Origin: JASJAR01 sp038530285
Lineage (GTDB): Bacteria > Pseudomonadota > Alphaproteobacteria > Rhodobacterales > Rhodobacteraceae
NCBI GenBank assembly: GCA_038530285.1
Contig: JBCBCY010000003.1
Coordinates: 158,075-222,074 of the forward strand
DNA: 64,000 nucleotides
Direction: 5' to 3'
Every line of letters starts with the position of its first letter. Within the stretch, counting starts at the first letter, position 1. Below, one piece after another: positions 35,340 through 43,864 of the stretch. The position numbers were made by a program, and so were the translations under genes. The notes beneath the pieces are model-generated. The model saw nothing but the letters and a program-made list of their open reading frames with translations. It did no database searches and was not told the DNA's origin.

Positions 35340-35902
35340 ACGGTACCCTCGCCCTTGAAGGCGGCTTTGTCGATCCCGCCACCGGGTCGGCCTTCGCCTT
35401 CCGTGCGCTAATCGATGCCATGGCGCGCCCCGGCACAATCAACACATTGGACGGCGCCGCAGCACCTTCCCCGATGTCGCCTGCCGCCGCGACAGCACTT
35501 GCCACCCTGTGCGACCCCGACACGCCGGTCTATCTGGGCGCTGCCTTTGACACCGCAGATATCCGCGATTGGATCGCCTTTCACACCGGCGCGCCGCTGA
35601 CCGGCCCCGAACGCTGTCGCTTTGCGGTCGGCGGATGGGAGGACCTGCACCCGCTGGACCGCTTCGCCATGGGCACGCCGGACTACCCCGACCGTTCGGC
35701 CACGCTGATCGTCGAAATGCCGGACCTTGAAGCCAAGGGGGTGCGCCTCACCGGCCCCGGCATCAAGGACACCGCCGCGTTGAACCTGCCTGAGGTTGCC
35801 GCCTTCCAGGCCAACGCGCGGGCCTTCCCGCTGGGGTTGGATTTCATCTTCACCGCCGGGACACGGGTCGCGGCCCTGCCGCGCACAACACGGGTGGAAT
35901 AG
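35336..35902 (+). CDS. phnH: C-P lyase complex subunit PhnH
   Basis: A 188-residue subunit of the C-P lyase core. It starts at TTG (35336), with a TTGA overlap with the phnG stop and GGGGAGAGGA just upstream. GGFVDPATGSAFAFRALIDAMARPGTI is the family N-terminal motif, and GPGIKDTAALNLPEVAAF lies near the C-terminus. The PhnH fold resembles a PLP-dependent transferase but lacks cofactor residues, so its role is structural in the complex. Confidence 0.93.
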   Translation: MNGTLALEGGFVDPATGSAFAFRALIDAMARPGTINTLDGAAAPSPMSPAAATALATLCDPDTPVYLGAAFDTADIRDWIAFHTGAPLTGPERCRFAVGGWEDLHPLDRFAMGTPDYPDRSATLIVEMPDLEAKGVRLTGPGIKDTAALNLPEVAAFQANARAFPLGLDFIFTAGTRVAALPRTTRVE

Positions 35903-35906
35903 CGCG

Positions 35907-37085
35907 ATGTATGTTGCAGCCAAAGGCGGCGAACACGCCATTGAGAATGCCCATGATTGGCTGGCCGAGGAACGCCGGGGCGATCCATCTGTGGCCGAAC
36001 TCACCTTGGCGCAAATCCGCGAGCAAATGGCGCTGGCCGTTGCCCGCGTCATGGCCGAAGGCTCGCTTTATGACCCCGATCTGGCGGCTTTGGCGATCAA
36101 ACAGGCGCGCGGCGATCTGATCGAGGCGATCTTTCTCATCCGCGCCTATCGTACCACGCTGCCGCGGTTCGGCTATTCCCAGCCCGTGGACACCGGCGAT
36201 ATGGCCTGCGACCGGCGCATCTCGGCCACCTATAAAGACCTGCCTGGTGGGCAAATTCTGGGGCCGACCTTCGACTACACGCACCGTTTGCTCGACTTCA
36301 AATTGGCTGCCGACGGCGAGGTGCCTCAGGCCAAGTCGCAGCCCGCCGCGGATGTCCCCGTGCCCCATGTGACCGAGTTTCTGAACGCCGAAGGCCTGAT
36401 CGAACCGGCCCGCGACACCGGCGAGACGCCGTCTGACCTGACCCGGCAGCGGATGGAATCGGCGGAAGAAAGCGCCTTGCGGATCAAAGAGCTGTGGAAA
36501 CTCGAAACGCCCCCGGACCTGACCCGCGAGCCGCTGGAACTGCCTGCCGACCGCGCCTTGCGTCTGCAATCGCTGGCCCGCGCCGACGAAGGCTTCACGC
36601 TCGGGCTGGCCTATTCGACGCAGCGGGGCTACGCCCGGAACCATGCCTTTGTCGGCGAATTGCGCATCGGTGCGGTGGCCGTCGAAATGGAAATCCCCGA
36701 GTTGGGCTTTTCGATTGAGATCGGCGAGGTCACGCTCACCGAATGCGAAACCGTCAACCAGTTTCAGGGGTCGAAAACCGAACCACCCCAGTTCACGCGC
36801 GGCTATGGGCTGGTCTTCGGGCAATCCGAAAGGAAGGCGATCTCGATGGCGTTGGTCGATCGCGCGATGCGCTGGCAGGAGCTTGGAGAAGACAACGTCG
36901 GCGCCCCTGCCCAAGATGCGGAATTCGTGCTGTATCACGGTGACAACATCCAGGCGACGGGCTTTCTGGAACATATCAAACTGCCCCATTACGTCGACTT
37001 CCAGTCCGAACTGGAATTGATCCGCAAACTGAGGCGAGAGGCGATGGACAACGTTGCCAACAGCGTGCCGGAGGTCGCCGAATGA
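35907..37085 (+). CDS. phnI: C-P lyase complex subunit PhnI
   Basis: A 392-residue protein starting MYVAAKGGEHAIENAHDW at the ATG four bases after phnH. In E. coli PhnI, with PhnG, PhnH and PhnL, displaces adenine from ATP with a phosphonate to give ribose-1-phosphonate triphosphate. Family motifs are LRAYRTTLPRFGYS-type (here FLIRAYRTTLPRFGYS), RISATYKDLPGGQILGPTFDYTHRLLDF and TLTECETVNQF. The stop overlaps the HAD gene start (ATGA). Confidence 0.95.
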   Translation: MYVAAKGGEHAIENAHDWLAEERRGDPSVAELTLAQIREQMALAVARVMAEGSLYDPDLAALAIKQARGDLIEAIFLIRAYRTTLPRFGYSQPVDTGDMACDRRISATYKDLPGGQILGPTFDYTHRLLDFKLAADGEVPQAKSQPAADVPVPHVTEFLNAEGLIEPARDTGETPSDLTRQRMESAEESALRIKELWKLETPPDLTREPLELPADRALRLQSLARADEGFTLGLAYSTQRGYARNHAFVGELRIGAVAVEMEIPELGFSIEIGEVTLTECETVNQFQGSKTEPPQFTRGYGLVFGQSERKAISMALVDRAMRWQELGEDNVGAPAQDAEFVLYHGDNIQATGFLEHIKLPHYVDFQSELELIRKLRREAMDNVANSVPEVAE

Positions 37086-37681
37086 CCCCATCTGTTGTCG
37101 TTTTCGATATCGGCGCGGTGCTTGTCGATTGGCAGCCCGCCCTGGCCTGGTCGGATGAGTTGGGCATGAAAGGCGCGCAGGCCTTCATGGACCGGGTGCG
37201 CTTTGACAAGATCAACTTTGCCTGCGACGGCGGGGCGACGTTCGGGGCCGCTGCCGAGCTGATCGATGACCCCGAAGATGCCGCCCTTCTGGCCCAATAT
37301 GTATCCCGCTACACCCGCGCCGTGCCCGACAAGATCACCGGCACATGGGACCTGCTATATGCGCTGAAAGACAAAGGCGTGCCGACCCATGCGATCACCA
37401 ATTGGTCGTTTGAGACCTGGCCTGAAGGTTTGAAAGTCCACCCCGAACTGGGCGAGGTCTTCGGCACCACAATCGTCTCAGGCCAAGTGGGCATGCTCAA
37501 ACCCAGCGTGGAAATCTATCGACTTCTCTGCACCCGCGCGGGCGTCGCACCTGAGACCTGCGTTTTCATCGACGATGGGCTGCACAATTGTCTGGGTGCG
37601 CGCGCTGCTGGCATGGATGCGATCCATTTCACCGGACCCGACGCCCTGGCCGAGGCCTTGAAAACAAGGGGGCTGTTATGA
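37082..37681 (+). CDS. HAD-superfamily phosphatase inside the C-P lyase operon
   Basis: A 199-residue HAD hydrolase. Motif I is FDIGAVLVDW (nucleophile D9, with glycine in place of the usual second aspartate, as in the FDLGNV group of YihX-like sugar phosphatases). Motif II is the threonine of AITNWS, motif III the lysine of GMLKPS, motif IV CVFIDDGLHN. It sits between phnI and phnJ with ATGA overlaps at both ends, so it is made together with the complex. A role in dephosphorylating a ribose-phosphate intermediate is plausible; this gene is not part of the E. coli phn operon. Confidence 0.87.
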   Translation: MTPSVVVFDIGAVLVDWQPALAWSDELGMKGAQAFMDRVRFDKINFACDGGATFGAAAELIDDPEDAALLAQYVSRYTRAVPDKITGTWDLLYALKDKGVPTHAITNWSFETWPEGLKVHPELGEVFGTTIVSGQVGMLKPSVEIYRLLCTRAGVAPETCVFIDDGLHNCLGARAAGMDAIHFTGPDALAEALKTRGLL

Positions 37682-38535
37682 GCGACTACAACTTCGCCTA
37701 TCTCGACGAACAGACCAAACGGATGATCCGCCGCGCGTTGATGAAGGCCGTGGCGATCCCGGGCTACCAGGTGCCGTTTGCAAGCCGCGAGATGCCCATG
37801 CCCTACGGCTGGGGCACGGGAGGGGTGCAAGTCACCGCCGCCACGCTGACGCCGGACGATACGCTCAAGGTCATCGACCAAGGGGCGGACGACACCACCA
37901 ACGCCGTGTCCATCCGCAAGTTCTTTGAAAAGACCGCGGGGGTCGAAACCACCACAGCGACCGAGGCTGCGGATGTCATCCAGACCCGCCACCGCATTCC
38001 CGAAGAAGACCTGCGCGAAGACCAGATCCTGGTCTACCAAGTGCCCATCCCCGAGCCTTTGCGGTTCTTGGAACCCCGCGAAACCGAGACCCGCAAGATG
38101 CATGCGCTTGAAGAATATGGTGCGATGCATGTGAAGCTTTACGAAGACATCGCGCGCCACGGCCATATAGCGACGTCCTATGCCTATCCGGTGAAGGTCG
38201 AAGACCGCTACGTGATGGACCCCTCACCCATTCCGAAATTCGACAACCCCAAGCTGGAATCCGCCGCCTTGCAGCTTTTCGGCGCGGGCCGCGAGCAGCG
38301 TATTTATGCGTTGCCGCCTTATACCACAGCTGTCTCGCTTGATTTTGACGACCACCCCTTTGATCCGTCGAGGGCGCCGCACCCTTGCGGGCTCTGTGGG
38401 GCTGGAAACACCTATCTCGATGAGATCATCACCGATGATCAGGGCGGGCGGCTCTATGCCTGTTCTGACACCGACTATTGCGCGCGCCGTCGGGCCGCAG
38501 GCCACACAGGCCCCGCGCTGGAGGCGGCCGAATGA
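37678..38535 (+). CDS. phnJ: Radical SAM C-P lyase PhnJ
   Basis: A 285-residue enzyme that cleaves the carbon-phosphorus bond of 5-phosphoribosyl-1-phosphonate, releasing the alkane and the 1,2-cyclic phosphate. Four cysteines, C237, C240, C262 and C268 (CGLC, YACSDTDYC), keep the spacing of the E. coli iron-sulphur and catalytic cysteines. The glycine of IPGYQVPFASREMP corresponds to the glycyl-radical position. The ATG at 37678 overlaps the HAD gene stop. Confidence 0.96.
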   Translation: MSDYNFAYLDEQTKRMIRRALMKAVAIPGYQVPFASREMPMPYGWGTGGVQVTAATLTPDDTLKVIDQGADDTTNAVSIRKFFEKTAGVETTTATEAADVIQTRHRIPEEDLREDQILVYQVPIPEPLRFLEPRETETRKMHALEEYGAMHVKLYEDIARHGHIATSYAYPVKVEDRYVMDPSPIPKFDNPKLESAALQLFGAGREQRIYALPPYTTAVSLDFDDHPFDPSRAPHPCGLCGAGNTYLDEIITDDQGGRLYACSDTDYCARRRAAGHTGPALEAAE

Positions 38536-39104
38536 CGGCGCGGCTGATCTTTCTGACCCATGCCGAGGTGGTCATCGACCCCGACGTGCCCGTGCCGAAA
38601 TGGCCGCTCAATGACAAAGGCCGTGCGCGCCATGCCGCCTTTGCCGACCACCCGGTGTTGTCCAATGTCACCGCCCTTTTCGCCAGCGACGAGCAAAAAG
38701 CGGTGGATGCAGCCCTGATCACCGCGCCCCGGATCGGAATGGAACCCCGCTATCGATCGGATTTGGGGGAAAACGACCGAAGTGCCACGGGCTATCTGCC
38801 CGGCCCGGAGTTCGAAGCCGCCGCTGACGCATTCTTTGCCGAGCCGACTGTCAGCTTCAAAGGCTGGGAACGCGCGATTGATGTCCAGGCGCGGATCGTC
38901 GCCGCAGTGTCCGCAGTCCTGACCGAACCGCGCGCGCCAGGCGATGTCTTGGTGATCAGCCACGGCGCCGTCGGCGCCCTGTTGCGCTGCCATTTGAAAG
39001 GCATCCAAATCACCCGGGAGGAGGATCAGACTGCCGGTGGCGGGTGCTGGTTTATGGCACCGGCAAACCTCGACACAGCCCCAACCGATTGGACCGCGAT
39101 ATGA
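38532..39104 (+). CDS. Histidine-phosphatase-like protein with altered RHG motif
   Basis: A 190-residue protein of the phosphoglycerate-mutase-like fold. The N-terminal motif that is normally RHG reads T-H-A (LIFLTHAEV): the histidine is kept, the arginine is lost. The second histidine is kept in VISHGAVG, and an acidic DLGENDRS stands where the family has its third conserved region. Activity is therefore uncertain. ATGA overlaps join it to phnJ and to the transglutaminase-like gene. It could remove a phosphate from ribose bisphosphate intermediates or be a non-catalytic partner. Confidence 0.78.
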   Translation: MTARLIFLTHAEVVIDPDVPVPKWPLNDKGRARHAAFADHPVLSNVTALFASDEQKAVDAALITAPRIGMEPRYRSDLGENDRSATGYLPGPEFEAAADAFFAEPTVSFKGWERAIDVQARIVAAVSAVLTEPRAPGDVLVISHGAVGALLRCHLKGIQITREEDQTAGGGCWFMAPANLDTAPTDWTAI

Positions 39105-39967
39105 CCAGTCTTAGTGTGACCATCAAAGCATCTAGCGACGATCCCATCCTCGCACCTGTGGGCCTTGGAACACCCCACCGCGCGGTGACGGGCTTGTCTG
39201 TTTCGGGCGGGCGTATCGCTACTATCTTGACGGAGGCCGAGTTGGCGCTATCCGCCGCCCTGATCACGCCTCAGGCCGATACAGTCACGCTGCGCTACAG
39301 CGTCAACGACCACCCTGCAGCGGGGACTTATCCCGAAGCCGCCTTCGCCCCGCGCGACAATGCACAAACCCGTGCGGCAGCCGACCTGGCCGAGGCCAGC
39401 CGCGACATCGCCGCACGCGCGGGCGGCGGGCGTGCCGGGATAGAAGCGCTGGTGGCCGAAGCGGAGGCGCGGTTTGAATACGCCCATCCAAAGGCGCGCT
39501 TCACCGATGGCCAAGATGCCGTGCCCTATCTGTCGTGCGGCCTGACCGAAGGCTCCTGCGTGGACATCAACACCTACCTTGTCGCCAGCCTGCGGGCGGC
39601 GGGCTACGAGGCGGCCTACTTTTATGGATACTTCTTCCCCGAAGAACGCGGCGGGATGACCGATGATGGCCATTGCTGGGTGGCCACGCGCCACGCGGGC
39701 GAGGTTCTCGAATGGGACATCGCCCATCACATCAAAGCGGGGCTTGGTCCGACGAAGCCAGCACTGAACCCCCGCCCGGGAGAGCGGGTCGCGGTGAGCC
39801 ATTCGATGGGCCACCGATACCAGTTTGCGGGACGCACCATCGATTTGAAAATCCTGGGCGAGCCGATGCGCTTGCCACCCGACGGGCCACCGGCCTACGT
39901 CACACTTGAAGCGTGGCTGCAGGGGGCATCGGACCCGGCCATGACCACCCCGGAGGAGGTCGCATGA
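39101..39967 (+). CDS. Transglutaminase-like cysteine protein inside the phn operon
   Basis: A 288-residue protein with a full transglutaminase-core triad: C153 in EGSCVDINTYLVASLRAAG, H191 in DDGHCWVA and D206 in EWDIAHH. The first 110 residues are a beta-rich domain. It has no signal peptide, so it should act in the cytoplasm. It lies between the histidine-phosphatase-like gene and phnK with four-base overlaps on both sides. Such proteins may be proteases, amidases or acyl transferases. It has no known role in phosphonate use, which makes its fixed place here notable. Confidence 0.8.
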   Translation: MTSLSVTIKASSDDPILAPVGLGTPHRAVTGLSVSGGRIATILTEAELALSAALITPQADTVTLRYSVNDHPAAGTYPEAAFAPRDNAQTRAAADLAEASRDIAARAGGGRAGIEALVAEAEARFEYAHPKARFTDGQDAVPYLSCGLTEGSCVDINTYLVASLRAAGYEAAYFYGYFFPEERGGMTDDGHCWVATRHAGEVLEWDIAHHIKAGLGPTKPALNPRPGERVAVSHSMGHRYQFAGRTIDLKILGEPMRLPPDGPPAYVTLEAWLQGASDPAMTTPEEVA

Positions 39968-40782
39968 CCGATCAGGCGACCACAGCGCAGGGCAGGGTGG
40001 AGGCGTCTGATATGACCCCGCTTCTGTCCGTGCAGGACCTCACCAAAATGTACGGCCGCAACATCGGCTGCAAAGATATCGCGTTCGACCTATTTCCGGG
40101 CGAAGTCCTTGGCATCGTTGGGGAATCGGGGTCCGGCAAGTCAACACTCCTGAGTTGTCTTGCCGGGCACCTGACCCCCGATCAGGGCTGCGTCACCTAT
40201 GACACGCGCACGGACGGCCCGCGCGATGTACGGGCCATGTCCGAGCCTGAACGCCGCATGTTGGGGCGCACCGATTGGGCTTTTGTGCACCAAAACCCTC
40301 GCGACGGGCTCCGCATGGGCGTGTCGGCAGGCGGCAACGTGGGCGAACGGCTGATGGCTGTGGGCGCGCGCCACTACGGCGATATTCGCGACACCGCGAC
40401 CGACTGGTTGGGCCGGGTCGAAATCGCTGCATCCCGCGTCGACGACCGGCCTTCGACTTTCTCGGGCGGGATGCAGCAGCGCCTGCAGATCGCGCGCAAT
40501 CTGGTCACCGCCCCGCGCCTTGTCTTCATGGACGAACCCACCGGCGGGCTCGATGTGTCTGTGCAGGCCCGCTTGCTGGATCTCTTGCGCGGGCTGGTGC
40601 GTGACCTGGGCCTGTCGGCGATCGTCGTAACCCATGATCTGGCCGTGGTGCGCTTGCTGGCGCATCGTTTGATGGTGATGAAGGGCGGCCATGTGGTCGA
40701 ACAGGGTCTGACCGACCAGGTCTTGGACGACCCGCAACACCCCTACACGCAGCTTCTCGTCTCTTCGGTTTTGCAGGTCTGA
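39964..40782 (+). CDS. phnK: C-P lyase accessory ATPase PhnK
   Basis: A 272-residue ABC-type ATPase with no membrane partner; in E. coli PhnK docks on the PhnGHIJ core. Walker A GESGSGKS at residues 53-60, signature FSGGMQQRLQIAR, Walker B LVFMDEPTGGLD, and H-loop in VVTHDLAVV. An N-terminal stretch of about 17 residues precedes the domain. The ATG at 39964 overlaps the transglutaminase-like stop. Confidence 0.94.
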   Translation: MTDQATTAQGRVEASDMTPLLSVQDLTKMYGRNIGCKDIAFDLFPGEVLGIVGESGSGKSTLLSCLAGHLTPDQGCVTYDTRTDGPRDVRAMSEPERRMLGRTDWAFVHQNPRDGLRMGVSAGGNVGERLMAVGARHYGDIRDTATDWLGRVEIAASRVDDRPSTFSGGMQQRLQIARNLVTAPRLVFMDEPTGGLDVSVQARLLDLLRGLVRDLGLSAIVVTHDLAVVRLLAHRLMVMKGGHVVEQGLTDQVLDDPQHPYTQLLVSSVLQV

Positions 40783-40783
40783 C

Positions 40784-41467
40784 ATGATTGAAATCACCGG
40801 TCTTTCGAAATCCTTCACCCTGCACAACCAATCGGGTGCGGCGATCCCCGTCATGGAAGGCGCCGAATTGGCCGTCGCCCCCGGCGAATGCGTGGCCCTG
40901 ACCGGCGCCTCGGGGTCCGGCAAATCAACGCTGATGCGGATGATCTACGGCAATTACCTTGCTGCCGCAGGCTCGATCATGGTGGGCGACACCGATGTCG
41001 CAAAAGCCCCCCCGCACCAAATCATGGCGCTCAGGCGCGACACCTTGGGCTACGTCAGCCAGTTTTTGCGGGTGATCCCGCGCGTCCCCACGGTCGACGT
41101 CGTGGCCGAGCCGCGCTTGGCGCTGGGGGCCGACCGCGATGAGGCTTTGGATCAGGCGCGCGCGCTCTTATCCCGCCTCAACCTGCCCGAACGGCTCTGG
41201 TCGCTCTCGCCCACCACGTTCTCGGGCGGCGAACAGCAGCGCGTCAACGTCGCACGCGGCTTTATCCACCCCTATCCGGCGATGCTTCTGGATGAACCCA
41301 CCGCCAGCCTTGATGGCGCCAACCGCGAGGTGGTCCTGAGCCTGATCGAAGACGCCAAAGCCCGCGGGGCCGCGATCATCGGCATCTTCCATGACGAAGG
41401 CGCGCGCAACCGGGTGTGCGACCGGGTGGTCGATGTGACCCGCTTCACCCCGGGGCTGGCCGCATGA
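40784..41467 (+). CDS. phnL: C-P lyase pathway ATPase PhnL
   Basis: A 227-residue ABC-type ATPase needed, with PhnGHI, to form ribose-1-phosphonate triphosphate. Walker A GASGSGKS at residues 41-48, signature FSGGEQQRVNVARGFI, Walker B AMLLDEPTASLD, and a GYVSQFLRVIPRVPTVDVV Q-loop region characteristic of PhnL. It starts one base after the phnK stop and overlaps phnN as ATGA. Confidence 0.94.
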   Translation: MIEITGLSKSFTLHNQSGAAIPVMEGAELAVAPGECVALTGASGSGKSTLMRMIYGNYLAAAGSIMVGDTDVAKAPPHQIMALRRDTLGYVSQFLRVIPRVPTVDVVAEPRLALGADRDEALDQARALLSRLNLPERLWSLSPTTFSGGEQQRVNVARGFIHPYPAMLLDEPTASLDGANREVVLSLIEDAKARGAAIIGIFHDEGARNRVCDRVVDVTRFTPGLAA

Positions 41468-42018
41468 GCGACACAAATCCTGGCCGATTGATCGCCGTCG
41501 TCGGACCTTCGGGCGTCGGCAAAGACAGCGTGATCTCGGGGCTTGTGGCTGCGCGGCCTGAAATGGCCTGGGTGCGCCGTGTCATCACCCGGCCCTCGGA
41601 CGCGGGCGGTGAACCCTTTGAAGGCGTGACCAAGGCCGAGTTCGATCGCCGCTGGGACGCACATGACTTCTGCCTGGCCTGGCAAGCTCATGGGCTGTTC
41701 TACGGCATCCCAAAATCGGCGCTGGTGCAGGTTGAAGCTGGCGCCGAACGCGTCGTCAATCTGTCGCGCGCGGTGCTGGTCGAGGCGAGGGGCGTCTTCC
41801 CCAAGCTGATTGTTTTGAACATCACCGCCTCGCCGGGCACATTGGCCAAACGCCTGGCGGCCCGTGGTCGCGAAACCGCAGATGACATCGCCGCACGGCT
41901 GGCCCGGAAGGTCGCGCCCTTTGATCCAAGCCTCACCGTGCACACAATCGCCAACGATGGCGCGTTGGCCGACACGATCATGGCCGCGCTGGACGTTCTT
42001 CAGCCGGAAAGCGCATAG
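41464..42018 (+). CDS. phnN: Ribose 1,5-bisphosphate phosphokinase
   Basis: A 184-residue P-loop kinase (GPSGVGKD at residues 14-21) related to guanylate kinase, which makes PRPP from ribose 1,5-bisphosphate and ATP, the last step of the C-P lyase pathway. VRRVITRPSDAGGEPFEGV and FCLAWQAHGLFYGIP are typical of PhnN. It is the last gene of the phnG operon. Its 3' end overlaps the convergent DUF1045-type gene by 19 bases. Confidence 0.94.
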   Translation: MSDTNPGRLIAVVGPSGVGKDSVISGLVAARPEMAWVRRVITRPSDAGGEPFEGVTKAEFDRRWDAHDFCLAWQAHGLFYGIPKSALVQVEAGAERVVNLSRAVLVEARGVFPKLIVLNITASPGTLAKRLAARGRETADDIAARLARKVAPFDPSLTVHTIANDGALADTIMAALDVLQPESA

Positions 42019-42677
42019 CGGTGAATGGTTTGAAACGCCCCATCTGGCCGCTCGCCTGCGACCGCGATCGATCTGATCCGGTAGGGCGCAGGCAGGTGTG
42101 GCAAAAGGCGCGCGGCCTCGGCCTTGGTCGCGGCCAGGCCATCTGCGTCCAACCGACCCGACAGGGTCAGATGGAAGCGAAACTGGTCCAAGACATATGG
42201 ATACCCCCAAGCCAGCAGCAATTCGTCCTGGCGCGCGGTAAGCCCCGCCGCCCGTCGACGGGTCAATTCGGCCTCGTTTGCGGGCGCGCGAAATCCGTCC
42301 AACTCGGTTACGATCCGGCCCGCCAAATCGGCCAGCCCATCGGTGCCACCAGACGGCACCAGGGCAAGGAACGAGCCAACAGTCGCAATCTCGAGCCCAT
42401 CAACCTCGACCGACGCAGCAGAGGCCGCCAAACGTTCAACCGCCGCAAACAGCCCCTCGGGCGTGGTGCTTTTCGCCAGCCGGAAAGGTGGCTTCAGCGT
42501 GCCGTGAAACCCGTATTTGCGCGGGGTCTTGGTGACCGCAGCCAGATCGACATCCGCCGCCAGATGCGGCACCGCTTCACCCTTACCAACATCCCAGCCC
42601 AGCCACGCCGCGCCGAATGTCGCAAAAGCGTCATCATCAGGCAGGTAGTACACTGCATACCTTTGGAAGTCTGACAT
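42000..42677 (-). CDS. Phosphonate-cluster 2H phosphoesterase-like protein (DUF1045 type)
   Basis: A 225-residue protein common in phn clusters. Two HxT motifs, H58-x-T60 in KYGFHGTLKPP and H169-x-T171 in RFHLTLSG, are the signature of 2H phosphoesterases, which open 2',3'- or 1,2-cyclic phosphates. The window has no phnP, so this protein is a fair candidate for opening phosphoribosyl 1,2-cyclic phosphate; that is inference. I chose the ATG at 42677, which overlaps the divergent phnM start. Confidence 0.85.
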   Translation of the reverse strand: MSDFQRYAVYYLPDDDAFATFGAAWLGWDVGKGEAVPHLAADVDLAAVTKTPRKYGFHGTLKPPFRLAKSTTPEGLFAAVERLAASAASVEVDGLEIATVGSFLALVPSGGTDGLADLAGRIVTELDGFRAPANEAELTRRRAAGLTARQDELLLAWGYPYVLDQFRFHLTLSGRLDADGLAATKAEAARLLPHLPAPYRIRSIAVAGERPDGAFQTIHRYALSG

Positions 42678-43848
42678 GGCCGCACCTGATTTATCGCATA
42701 TCCCTGCACCCGCCGATCCAGTGCGCCTGACCAATGCCCGGGTTGTGCTGCCCGATCAAGTCATCACCGGCGGGGTCACCATCGAAGACGGCGTGATCAC
42801 CGACGTCACCCAAGGCGCTGCGGCCCCGGGGGCGATTGATCTGGGCGGCGATTTCCTGATCCCGGGGCTGGTGGAGCTGCACACCGACAACCTCGAACGC
42901 CATATGCAACCGCGCCCGGGTGTGCATTTCCCCCATGTGGGCGCGATCCTGGCCCATGACGGCGAGCTTGCCTCAGCCGGGATCACAACCGTGTTTGACG
43001 CCCTGCGCATTGGGTCTGACAAAACTGCCAAGTCGGATTATGCGAAATACGCCCGCGAGGTGGCCAGCGAGTTGATCGATTTGCGCGCGCGCGGGGCCTT
43101 GCGCATCCGCCACCTCATTCACCTGCGCGCGGAGGTCTGTTCAGACACGCTGATCGAAGAACTTGCGGAATTTGGCCCCGAAGACCGGATCGGGCTGGTC
43201 AGCCTGATGGACCACACGCCGGGCCAGCGGCAATTCCGCGATGTCTCAAAGCTGCGCGAATACCACACCGGCAAATACGGCACTCCGGATGCGGCCTTTG
43301 CGGAAATGGTCGCCAGCCGGTTGGAACTGCGCGAAAAGATCGGCGACACCCATGATCTGGCGACCGTCGCCGCCGCACGGCGCTACGGTGCGGTGCTGGC
43401 CAGCCACGATGACACGACGCAAAGCGATGTGGCGGCCTCGGCCGGGCATGGGATCACGCTGGCCGAGTTTCCCACCACCGAGGAGGCTGCGCAGGCCTGC
43501 CGTGACGCAGGAATAGCGATCATCATGGGGGCGCCCAACATCCTGCGCGGTGGGTCGCATTCGGGCAATGTGGCCGCGGCCGATCTGGCGCGGGCTGATC
43601 TGCTGGATATCCTGTCGTCCGATTACGTACCTTCGGCGTTGTTGCGCGCCGCGTTCCAACTGGCCGACATCTGGAACGACATGCCGCGCGCGATTGCCAC
43701 GATCACCAAGAATCCTGCCGACCGTGTCGATCTGACCGACCGGGGCCGGATCGAAGTGGGCGCTTTGGGCGATCTGGTCCAAGTCGCCCGGCTAGAAGAA
43801 ACGCCGGTGGTCCGCGCGGTCTGGAAAGGCGGCGAGCGCGTCGGCTAA
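42676..43848 (+). CDS. phnM: Ribose-1-phosphonate triphosphate diphosphohydrolase PhnM
   Basis: A 390-residue amidohydrolase-fold enzyme that removes pyrophosphate from ribose-1-phosphonate 5-triphosphate before PhnJ acts. LVELHTDNLERHMQPRPGVHFPH is the metal-binding N-terminal motif; LVSLMDHTPGQRQF, LASHDDTTQSDV and GAPNILRGGSHSGNV follow as in other PhnM. The ATG shares the sequence CATG with the divergent DUF1045-type start, so its promoter must lie inside that gene. It ends before a block of three hairpin repeats. Confidence 0.95.
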   Translation: MAAPDLSHIPAPADPVRLTNARVVLPDQVITGGVTIEDGVITDVTQGAAAPGAIDLGGDFLIPGLVELHTDNLERHMQPRPGVHFPHVGAILAHDGELASAGITTVFDALRIGSDKTAKSDYAKYAREVASELIDLRARGALRIRHLIHLRAEVCSDTLIEELAEFGPEDRIGLVSLMDHTPGQRQFRDVSKLREYHTGKYGTPDAAFAEMVASRLELREKIGDTHDLATVAAARRYGAVLASHDDTTQSDVAASAGHGITLAEFPTTEEAAQACRDAGIAIIMGAPNILRGGSHSGNVAAADLARADLLDILSSDYVPSALLRAAFQLADIWNDMPRAIATITKNPADRVDLTDRGRIEVGALGDLVQVARLEETPVVRAVWKGGERVG

Positions 43849-43864
43849 CCGAGCCCGCCGTTGC

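Noticed and set aside
35850..37091. 413-residue open frame antisense to phnI
   Set aside because: It mirrors a clear phnI gene. High GC and codon bias open the opposite frame; its Arg/Gly/Phe-rich composition matches no family I know.
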